Source: JAAYJR01 sp964540755
GTDB lineage: Bacteria; Bacteroidota; Bacteroidia; Bacteroidales; Prolixibacteraceae
DNA: 10,116 nucleotides
Reading direction: 5' to 3'
Assembly: GCA_964540755.1 (NCBI GenBank)
Contig: CAZIOB010000108.1
Coordinates: 1 to 10,116 of the forward strand
Shown: piece after piece, positions 1 to 5,829 of the stretch
How positions within the stretch are numbered: the stretch's first letter is position 1
How the letters are laid out: every line of letters begins with the position of its first letter
Made by a program: the position numbers and the translations under genes
The notes under the pieces: generated by a model
The model's input: the letters and a program-made list of their open reading frames with translations, nothing else
Database searches by the model: none
What the model was told of the DNA's origin: nothing

Positions 1-255
1 AGTTTTATTATAAGCTATTGTAAAGAGATAAGAATCAAACAAAGAGAAGTTATCTATATGACCTCTTGATTCCCATATTTTTACGAAAACTTCCTGTACT
101 ATCTCCTCAGCATCGGAATCATTTTTTATTATTTGGAGGATAAATCCGAACAGCCTCTTGCTGTATGTCCGGTAAACTATATCGAAAGAAGCCATATCAC
201 CGTTCTTCATTCCTTCGATAACCGTATTGTCTATTTTTATAAAAGACCTGCCCAT
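1..255 (-). CDS. ECF-type RNA polymerase sigma factor, N-terminal part (cut by window edge)
   Basis: The reverse strand from the ATG at 255 reads without a stop to the window edge, giving 85 residues; the C-terminal half lies outside. The visible part is a sigma-70 region 2. A short lead (VIEGMKNGDMASF) is followed by DIVYRTYSKRLFGFI, then the acidic helix NDSDAEEIVQEVFVKIWESR and the SYLFTIAYNK segment that normally precedes the linker to region 4. Region 2 binds the core enzyme and the -10 element. The length before region 2 is normal for Bacteroidota ECF factors (about 190 residues in all), which supports this start. No good ribosome binding site is visible, as is usual in this phylum. In Bacteroidota such genes are often followed by a FecR-like anti-sigma gene and SusC/SusD transporter genes; that part cannot be seen here. 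Confidence 0.9.
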   Translation of the reverse strand, partial: MGRSFIKIDNTVIEGMKNGDMASFDIVYRTYSKRLFGFILQIIKNDSDAEEIVQEVFVKIWESRGHIDNFSLFDSYLFTIAYNKT

Positions 256-289
256 AAAATCAGTCAGTGTATATTCTCTGTTAATTTAA

Positions 290-352
290 GGAATAAATTT
301 TTTATCTGCTAAAAAATATGAGTATAGTATAGCAAGTTAAAAAATTTATTCC
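290..352. repeat. Long perfect inverted repeat / stem-loop between the lipoprotein and sigma-factor genes
   Basis: The arms GGAATAAATTTTTTA (290-304) and TAAAAAATTTATTCC (338-352) are exact reverse complements over 15 bp. The 33-nt interior contains a second pair, TGCTA (307-311) and TAGCA (330-334). Both flanking genes read on the minus strand, so the element lies after the lipoprotein stop (391) and 35 nt before the sigma-factor start (255). It could end the lipoprotein transcript, although no clean T-run follows the stem, or sit in the sigma-factor leader as a regulatory structure or operator. Confidence 0.7.
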
Positions 353-390
353 GATCAGTATATTTTTTTCAATGATTTTCAGTTTACAAT

Positions 391-1620
391 CTATCTGGCA
401 AGATAAACAACATAAACCTGCCTGCTGCCGGTATGAGTGGAGTTAAAGCCTATCATGTTCCCTTCGGGGCTCCAGCGGCAATGAATATCGCAGCGCCAAT
501 GGCCCGTGAATTCTTCGGGCTCAACAAACCTTCCCAATGACATCACTGCCTCGGTTTCCATATCCATCAGATAAATTTTCTGTTCTCTCATATTTCTGTC
601 GGGATATGTATCTGTGACCATCCATTTTTCATCCGGTGAAAAAGTTCCATGTCCGTCATAATCAAGTAACCCTTTTCCCAGCCGTTTATAATCTTTTTGG
701 CCAATTGTAAATAAGACATGTACATATTGTCTGGCTTCATATTTGGCACTTACTAACAGTTCATCATCATTAAGCCAGTCGAAGTGTGAACCTTCCCAGC
801 CATCAGGAAAGCATCTCTGAAGATCTGTCCCGTCCCTGCTGACTGTAAAGGCAGTGGTATTCCTGTTGGGTATTGCACGTGCCAGCCAGAAGATCCTGCT
901 TCCTCCGCGACTGAAAAGGGTATGGTTGAAATATTCAATTCCGTTCTCAGGGACTTCAGGCACTAATTCTTTTATTTGTGCAATGCTGACTATCAATTTT
1001 GCCTTTCCTGTTTCAAGATCTACGAGGAACAATCCGTCATCTTCAGGAAATTGCACGTCCGCTTTTGGTGGTTGTCCCCCGCCGCCATAACCATAATCAG
1101 TACGTGTGATCCGTAACCGTGAGAAATTAATACTGACGGCTTCTTTGCCATCGGGCGAGACTGCACTGACAGGGTAGGGGATGGTTTTTATCTCTTCCCT
1201 GGTATGAACGTTCATAATCACCGAAATGAATTGTCCGTCTCTCAGATCATTATATATTATTAGAGAATCAGGGGAAGTCCCCAGCCAGTGGCACATGCAT
1301 CCCTGCTGAAAATTCCATGCCCTGGTTTCGGTTAACGGGATAAATTCATAGGTTTCCATATCAACAAGGCCTAATGTTGCAGGATCGTTTTCATCCGGAA
1401 GCCTGTGCTTAATATCTGTCTGCAGGACAGTTGCATAGCGTTGATCCCTGCTCCAGCTGTTAATACCGTAATAACTGGCAAACAGGTGTTCCTTTCCGCT
1501 TTCAGTGATCTGCACCGGTTCGCTGCATACAGGGAAAACAACTTCAATGCCTTGTTTTTTTTTACTACAAGAAAAAAATATAGTAAGAGAAAATAATAAA
1601 AGGAAATTGATTTTTTTCAT
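391..1620 (-). CDS. Lipoprotein with TolB / PL22-like beta-propeller
   Basis: This 409-residue protein starts with a lipoprotein signal peptide: KK, a hydrophobic stretch at residues 4-16, and FFSC with the likely lipidated Cys at 18. It is therefore probably anchored in the outer or inner membrane. The rest looks like a beta-propeller built of WD40-like / TolB-type repeats: SPDGKEAV (about 155-162), SRDGTDL (261-267), SPDEKWMV (328-335) and WSPEGNMIGF (383-392), the last followed by SRQVYVVYL. That ending resembles oligogalacturonate lyases (PL22) and their uncharacterised relatives. His residues occur just ahead of several strands (111, 233, 279, 324, 380) and could line the central channel. 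A glycine-rich loop (YGYGGGGQPP, 176-185) breaks one blade. The exact substrate is unknown, and lyase activity is not shown. The gene stands alone, with 135 nt to the sigma-factor gene and almost 500 nt to rplS. Confidence 0.75.
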   Translation of the reverse strand: MKKINFLLLFSLTIFFSCSKKKQGIEVVFPVCSEPVQITESGKEHLFASYYGINSWSRDQRYATVLQTDIKHRLPDENDPATLGLVDMETYEFIPLTETRAWNFQQGCMCHWLGTSPDSLIIYNDLRDGQFISVIMNVHTREEIKTIPYPVSAVSPDGKEAVSINFSRLRITRTDYGYGGGGQPPKADVQFPEDDGLFLVDLETGKAKLIVSIAQIKELVPEVPENGIEYFNHTLFSRGGSRIFWLARAIPNRNTTAFTVSRDGTDLQRCFPDGWEGSHFDWLNDDELLVSAKYEARQYVHVLFTIGQKDYKRLGKGLLDYDGHGTFSPDEKWMVTDTYPDRNMREQKIYLMDMETEAVMSLGRFVEPEEFTGHWRCDIHCRWSPEGNMIGFNSTHTGSRQVYVVYLAR

Positions 1621-1625
1621 TGGTT

Positions 1626-1633
1626 TATGTTTG
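1626..1633 (+). promoter_or_regulatory. Candidate plus-strand promoter (-7 element TATGTTTG)
   Basis: TATGTTTG fits the Bacteroidota -7 consensus TAnnTTTG exactly. A partial -33 element, ATTG, lies at 1606-1609, so the 16-nt spacer is a little short. It points away from the lipoprotein gene into non-coding DNA, toward the hairpin at 1757-1801. An 8-mer with four fixed T's and one G arises often by chance in AT-rich DNA, so this is tentative. Confidence 0.3.
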
Positions 1634-1756
1634 TTATTCGTTTTCCATAGTCTTTAATTTCTTCTATAACTTGAAAATCTAAAATGAAAATCGATTCCAC
1701 TTCAGATCTTTAGGTTTACGTCATAACAAAAATACAAAAAATTTTTACCGGGGCAT

Positions 1757-1801
1757 AATCGGCAGATATTAATAAAGAGCGGATTTGCCTGCCGATTTTT
1801 T
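1757..1801 (+). terminator. Hairpin with T-run, possible plus-strand terminator
   Basis: AATCGGCAG (1757-1765) and CTGCCGATT (1789-1797) pair perfectly over 9 bp, with a 23-nt loop. A T-run (1796-1801) overlaps and follows the right arm. The orientation suits termination of a plus-strand transcript, yet no plus-strand protein gene precedes it. The long loop is unusual for an intrinsic terminator. Confidence 0.45.
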
Positions 1802-2115
1802 CGAAGCAGATATCCTGGCAGAGAAGGTAATTAGTTGTACTGGTATTTTATCGGGATGAACACCTGATTTTCATTCAGCATAATTACAGAAACATAGAAA
1901 TGTTCTGTGATTTAAATTCAGCATTTTATCTATTGCCTTTAAAATATTTTATTTCAGACACTTCACAGCACTGTGAAATAATAAATTTTCGATTCCAGGC
2001 ATGCCTGCAGCATTTTAATTATTTATCCCTCATAAACAGTTCAAATTGTCCGTGCCTGATATTGGTTGATCACTTTTAGGGAAATTGTCAATGATCAGTA
2101 ATAAATAATAAATTG

Positions 2116-2463
2116 CTACACTCTTCTTTCCTTGATACGGGCTTTTTTGCCTGTCCTGCCGCGGAGGTAGAACAGTCTTTTACGGCGGACTTTACCTTTT
2201 TTATTAACCTGTATCTCTTCAATGAAAGGTGAATTAAGAGGGAAAATACGTTCAACGCCAATATTACCTGACATTTTTCTGACGGTAAATGTTTTATTTG
2301 GGTTCCTCCCCTTGATCTGGATTACCACTCCCCTGAAATTCTGGATCCTCTCTTTATTACCTTCTTTAATCTTATAACTTACGGTTATTGTATCTCCGGC
2401 AATGAATTGCGGATGTTCTTTTTCAACTGCAAATTCATTCTCAACCATTCTTATTAAATCCAT
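2116..2463 (-). CDS. rplS: 50S ribosomal protein L19
   Basis: At 115 residues the protein has the normal length of bacterial L19, a large-subunit protein at the 30S-50S interface. Family features are visible from end to end: the start MDLIRMVENE, the strand segment AGDTITVSYKIKEGNKERIQNFRG, then GVVIQIKGRNPNKTFTVRK, the block GVERIFPLNSPFI, and the basic tail KVRRKRLFYLRGRTGKKARI. No alternative upstream ATG extends the frame. The gene appears monocistronic: its own promoter lies in the 110-nt gap after the C69 peptidase gene, and 495 nt of non-coding DNA follow it. In many bacteria rplS is linked to rpsP-rimM-trmD; it is not linked to them here, which is common in Bacteroidota. Confidence 0.98.
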   Translation of the reverse strand: MDLIRMVENEFAVEKEHPQFIAGDTITVSYKIKEGNKERIQNFRGVVIQIKGRNPNKTFTVRKMSGNIGVERIFPLNSPFIEEIQVNKKGKVRRKRLFYLRGRTGKKARIKERRV

Positions 2464-2496
2464 TTCTGCTATATTTAAATTATTTGTCTGGCAATG

Positions 2497-2513
2497 TTAC
2501 ACCTTCTGTGTAA
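2497..2513 (-). promoter_or_regulatory. Hairpin in the rplS leader
   Basis: TTACAC (2497-2502) and GTGTAA (2508-2513) form a perfect 6-bp stem with a 5-nt loop. It lies inside the predicted untranslated leader of rplS, about 33 nt ahead of the start codon. Ribosomal proteins often control their own synthesis through leader structures, so this might be an L19-responsive element; that role is only inferred. Confidence 0.4.
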
Positions 2514-2533
2514 GAGATTGCTTAAAAGAAGTG

Positions 2534-2563
2534 CAAAATTAATACTTTTTTTTATTAGGCAAA
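2534..2563 (-). promoter_or_regulatory. rplS promoter, Bacteroidota consensus
   Basis: Read on the minus strand, TTTG (2563-2560) is followed after 18 nt by TAATTTTG (2541-2534), an exact match to TAnnTTTG. An A-run fills much of the spacer. Transcription would begin near 2527, giving a leader of about 65 nt. This is the best promoter in the window and is correctly placed between the C69 stop codon (2574) and the rplS start (2463). Confidence 0.7.
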
Positions 2564-2573
2564 GCAAAATATT

Positions 2574-4268
2574 TTAATGACTTTCCTGATTTAACATTTT
2601 AAACTGATCCCCGGTTTTTTCGATGATAATTTTATACCACCACTCCGGATATTCCGGTTGTAACGGCATGGGTATGCCCCCTGTCTCAGTACGTTCAAAT
2701 TCCCCGTCTTTTTCGCGTTTTATGTTTCCGTCGATATATTTTACCAAAAGATATTCTCCTAGTTCCTTCCAGCGTTGCGTCATGTTGTTTGCCTCATTGA
2801 CAGAGTATTGTGTTATAAAGTCGCGAGCCTTTCCTTTTTCTCCTGAATTGTACAGTTCTTTAGCCGCTTTATCAATTAGCGGCACATATGTCACAAATTT
2901 ATTTTCGAGTTCTGCCTGTACTTTTTGAATGTCTTTGATCATATAATTATAACGAAGATAAGCCATGTTAGTGACCTGGTTAAATATCCAGAATGCCGCT
3001 GTTTCACTGTATGTCACCATATCACCGTTTCCTTCTGCAAAACATTCGGGTATCTCCGTGATGCCGCAATACATAGGGGCATAGCATGTGCTGTATGAGT
3101 CATCAACGCCAAACCAGATAATTCCGCCTATAGGACCGGGCAGCCAGTTACGGCTTTGTGTTATGAATGAAAATCCTGTTTGCTGGGTGGAAACAGCTCT
3201 CTCATGAATATAAGTCATTGAATCCACTTCCCAGGTCATGGGCCTCCAGCGGTAAGGCAATTCAAACGGACCGGCGCCTATATCTTTTGTCATATCCAGG
3301 GCAGTCCCTTCAAAATGATCGCGCATAAGGCCCATAACATCCTGCACAGTAAGTTTTTTGTCGGGTTTGACCCATAAAGGCATCCTGTTGACCGGGAAAT
3401 TATTTGGTCCGCCATGTTCAATAATCCCCTTTGCGTATTCTGAATATTTATCCATTCCTGTGGTTACCTTGTTAAATCCCGACCACACACGGGCCTCACA
3501 AAACCTTGCTCCTCCGAAGTCAACCGGCGCATATACATCGGAAAAACTAAAATCCTGATTTGTTCCGTTATACCAGCCTTTCTCACGGGCGAAAGAGATT
3601 ACATCAGGGGCATAAAGACAATTTTCCGGATCATTCAGGGGGAATGTCGTTATTCTTGCCTGGTTGGCATGGCCGCTTATGTATCCGTCAGGTATTTTCA
3701 TGGCAACCCAGACAGCTCCCTTTTCGCCTTCTCCTTTACCGATCATTTCAAGTATCCATACTTCTTCGGGATCTGAAATTGAAAATGATTCGCCGGAGCT
3801 GTAATAGCCGTATTTGTCAGTCAGATCGGTCATGATCTCAATAGCCTCCCTGGCAGTTTTTGCCCTTTGCAGGGTCACATAGATCAGGCTTCCATAATCC
3901 ATAATGGCATCGCTCTGGCTGCTCAGTTCGCTTCGTCCCCCATAAGTAGTTTCTCCAATGGCTACCTGGAATTCATTTATATTACCAACTACACTATATG
4001 TATGGCGCACCTGCGGTATTTGTCCGAGATATTTTCCGGTGTCCCATTCATATATATCACGCATTGCGCCTTCAGGGTAATCGCAAGCAGGCTGATAATA
4101 CAGTTCACCATATAATGTGTGTGAATCTGCTGCATAGGTTACCATTGTCGATCCGTCAGCCGATGCTCCCCTTGTAACCAAAAAATTCGTGCAACCTTTT
4201 GAAATATCTGCGCTAAACAAAAGGATTGCGGTTATCATTATTGCTATTGTCAATCTTATTATCTTCAT
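2574..4268 (-). CDS. Secreted C69-family dipeptidase (Ntn hydrolase)
   Basis: The protein belongs to peptidase family C69 (PepD-like), whose members release dipeptides using an N-terminal cysteine as nucleophile. The frame opens at 4295, but I prefer the ATG at 4268: it gives MKIIRLTIAIMITAILLFSADISKG, a typical signal peptide, directly followed by CTNFLVTRGASADGSTM. The Cys (residue 26 of 564) would become the new N-terminus after cleavage, as the mechanism requires. Other family blocks are GETTYGGRSEL, the segment YYSSGESFSISDPEEVWILEMIGKG, and GYISGHANQARI. The late part (FGVDDSYSTCYAPMYCGITEIP and the helical region with NKFVTYVPLIDKAAKELYNSGEKG) is also usual for Bacteroidota members of about 550 residues. 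It probably acts in the periplasm or outside the cell on peptides. No operon partner is evident: 110 nt separate it from rplS, which has its own promoter. Confidence 0.9.
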   Translation of the reverse strand: MKIIRLTIAIMITAILLFSADISKGCTNFLVTRGASADGSTMVTYAADSHTLYGELYYQPACDYPEGAMRDIYEWDTGKYLGQIPQVRHTYSVVGNINEFQVAIGETTYGGRSELSSQSDAIMDYGSLIYVTLQRAKTAREAIEIMTDLTDKYGYYSSGESFSISDPEEVWILEMIGKGEGEKGAVWVAMKIPDGYISGHANQARITTFPLNDPENCLYAPDVISFAREKGWYNGTNQDFSFSDVYAPVDFGGARFCEARVWSGFNKVTTGMDKYSEYAKGIIEHGGPNNFPVNRMPLWVKPDKKLTVQDVMGLMRDHFEGTALDMTKDIGAGPFELPYRWRPMTWEVDSMTYIHERAVSTQQTGFSFITQSRNWLPGPIGGIIWFGVDDSYSTCYAPMYCGITEIPECFAEGNGDMVTYSETAAFWIFNQVTNMAYLRYNYMIKDIQKVQAELENKFVTYVPLIDKAAKELYNSGEKGKARDFITQYSVNEANNMTQRWKELGEYLLVKYIDGNIKREKDGEFERTETGGIPMPLQPEYPEWWYKIIIEKTGDQFKMLNQESH

Positions 4269-4295
4269 AATACCAGTTTTTATTAATTGTATCAT

Positions 4296-4758
4296 TTATT
4301 TTTTGTTGTTATTTCCATTTATATTCTCTGTCAGCTGTTAAAATTTTAGCTGACTGACAGTTTTATTATTACTTCCGGCAAGTCAGGTAATTACTATCTG
4401 TTTTGCTGGTCCCGGCTTCTTTTATCTTTTCACTATTTTAAAACCTTTACATGGTACAACAATAATTTTAAGACCCCTGCTATGATACTGCATCGTCTTA
4501 TTTCAGGACGTTGCACGCGTGGGCATATATCTTCCTGTAAAATACAATTTTGAGATTCCTGTGAATCTGACAGGATACCTTCCCATAAAAACCACAAATA
4601 TATAATTATTAACCAAATATCTGAAGGAAGTTTGTCATGTAGGTCTGTAGTGTACGTTAATATGGGGAAGCACAATGAAAAGTTTTAAAAGAAATTATTT
4701 TAGAAAGCGTGGAGAGGGCTATGGAAAAACTTTCTCTATCCGGTATGCTTATCCAGAA
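4296..4758. other. 460-nt stretch without a convincing gene
   Basis: The stretch lies between two minus-strand genes (anmK upstream, the C69 peptidase downstream). It contains a stem-loop at 4328-4360 and two mutually exclusive small hairpins at 4553-4575 (AGATTC/GAATCT and TCCTGT/ACAGGA). Near 4702-4735 there is a weak dyad (AGAAAG/CTTTCT) that might end the anmK transcript, but no clean T-run follows. A possible -7 element TATATTTG lies at 4602-4595 (minus) without a well-spaced TTTG. An 80-codon frame at 4433-4675 (minus) has no protein-like composition and was not called. Confidence 0.55.
4328..4360. repeat. Stem-loop upstream of the C69 peptidase gene
   Basis: CTGTCAG (4328-4334) pairs with CTGACAG (4354-4360). 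The interior offers an alternative register, TCAGCT with AGCTGA, around an AAAATTTT core. On the plus strand a T-rich stretch (TTTTATTATT) follows, as in an intrinsic terminator, but no plus-strand gene precedes it. On the minus strand it lies 60 nt before the peptidase start and would be in its leader. Confidence 0.45.
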
Positions 4759-5829
4759 TTATGGCATGCAGATAACTCCTGTGCTGCTGTCCCTTTTGGC
4801 TCCCGTTACTGATGCATAACAATTGATATTCCCCGTGTAATGCAAAAGGCCTAAAAATGCAAATATCAAAGCTTCTTTATAATTAATTAACTGATCAGAT
4901 GGAATTATGATTTCCGCTGGTGAATATTTTTGTATCAGATCAACCAGGAATAAATTGAAGGCGCCACCTCCGGTTACAAGCATTTTACTATTCTCCCCTG
5001 AAGCTGCCAGTCCTGTTTGTATGGCAATATGCTCATAAATAGTACGCAGTTTGTCATCTTCGGATACGTCAGGAACCATAATTGTTGGAAGAAAAGTTTC
5101 TTCGACCCATTCCCTGCCAAGCGACTTGGGCGGTGACTGGTGATAATAATCAAGTTGGTTAAGTTGTTTTAGCAATCGGGCATTAATTTTCCCCGATTTG
5201 CCCATTTCGCCATTTTTATCAAACGGGATTCCTTTTCTTTCAGTAAATTTATTGATCACAAAGTTAACAGGACAAATATCGAAAGCTATTCGTTCATTAT
5301 TATCCTCACAGGAGATATTGGCGAATCCTCCAAGGTTGAGGCAATACCGGTATTCAGGGAATAGTAACCTGTCGCCAACAGGCACCAGCGGAGCTCCCTG
5401 TCCGCCCAACGCAACATCACCCGACCGGAAATCGTAAACAACGGGAATTTTTGATTCTGCCGCAATATAGTTCCCGTTTCCCGCCTGGAAGGTTAATCCT
5501 TTTTGCGGCTGATGAAAAACAGTATGTCCGTGTGAAGCAATAAGATCCGGTAAAAATAAATATTTTTTTATGAACTTATTGACCATATAGCCTGTGAAAA
5601 TACCATATTCATTATGCAGACGAATGAGATCTTCTCCCGGAAGAGAGTGGGCATTTCTTAACCTGTTCCGCCATTCCTCATCATAATCAATAGTTTCGGC
5701 AGCCATGATTGTATATTCCCAGCTTGTTTCTTTTTTTTCGAATTCAGCTCCCACAATATCAAGTCCGTCAAGCGACGTTCCCGACATGGTCCCGATCACA
5801 CTAACTTTATTTTCTGAAAGATGCTTCAT
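4759..5829 (-). CDS. anmK: Anhydro-N-acetylmuramic acid kinase
   Basis: AnmK is a cytoplasmic enzyme that opens and phosphorylates 1,6-anhydro-MurNAc with ATP to give MurNAc-6-phosphate, a step in recycling peptidoglycan. The 356 residues match the family length. Visible motifs are the phosphate-binding GTMSGTSLDGLD (13-24), SHGHTVFHQP (99-108), GQGAPLVP (143-150), NLGGFANIS (165-173), and FDICPVN (183-189) with Asp184 at the position of the catalytic base. TGGGAFN (286-292), KEALIFAFLG (318-327) and the C-terminal ASVTGAKRDSSTG (339-351) follow. The FDICPVN form, in place of FDTGPGN, is the variant I associate with Bacteroidota. The start at 5829 lies inside the last codons of the M23 gene (23-nt overlap); AAAGGGAA at 5848-5841 may serve as ribosome binding site. 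Translation is probably coupled to the M23 gene. Confidence 0.96.
   Translation of the reverse strand: MKHLSENKVSVIGTMSGTSLDGLDIVGAEFEKKETSWEYTIMAAETIDYDEEWRNRLRNAHSLPGEDLIRLHNEYGIFTGYMVNKFIKKYLFLPDLIASHGHTVFHQPQKGLTFQAGNGNYIAAESKIPVVYDFRSGDVALGGQGAPLVPVGDRLLFPEYRYCLNLGGFANISCEDNNERIAFDICPVNFVINKFTERKGIPFDKNGEMGKSGKINARLLKQLNQLDYYHQSPPKSLGREWVEETFLPTIMVPDVSEDDKLRTIYEHIAIQTGLAASGENSKMLVTGGGAFNLFLVDLIQKYSPAEIIIPSDQLINYKEALIFAFLGLLHYTGNINCYASVTGAKRDSSTGVICMP

Larger units (their letters stand above)
1621..2115. other. 495-nt non-coding stretch with several dyads
   Basis: No frame on either strand gives a convincing protein. The stretch holds a 9-bp inverted repeat with a T-run (1757-1801) and an imperfect hairpin around 1884-1910 (ACAGAAACA / TGTTCTGTG, with a one-base bulge). 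It also holds a compact dyad TTCACAG-CA-CTGTGAA (1962-1977), a perfect 12-bp palindrome CAGGCATGCCTG (1996-2007), and two copies of TGATCA (2069 and 2092). A weak minus-strand promoter for the lipoprotein gene may be TATTTTTG at 1734-1727, but no TTTG lies at the right distance upstream. I see no clear terminator after rplS in the minus direction. Confidence 0.6.

Noticed and set aside
854..1090. Plus-strand frame of 78 codons opposite the lipoprotein gene
   Set aside because: It is antisense to a clearly protein-like gene and shows no motif or start signal of its own.
3560..3835. Plus-strand frame of 91 codons opposite the C69 peptidase gene
   Set aside because: Antisense shadow of a conserved enzyme; rich in Arg/Ser/Leu/His as expected for a reversed coding strand.
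4561..4602. Possible C69 promoter TATATTTG at 4602-4595
   Set aside because: No TTTG element at a suitable distance, and it would create a leader of more than 300 nt; mentioned only in the intergenic entry.
4433..4675. 80-codon minus-strand frame with a hydrophobic stretch (IWLIIIYLWFLW)
   Set aside because: Residue composition (many Cys, Trp, Ile without pattern) looks like translated non-coding DNA, there is no recognisable motif, and hairpin-forming sequence lies inside it.
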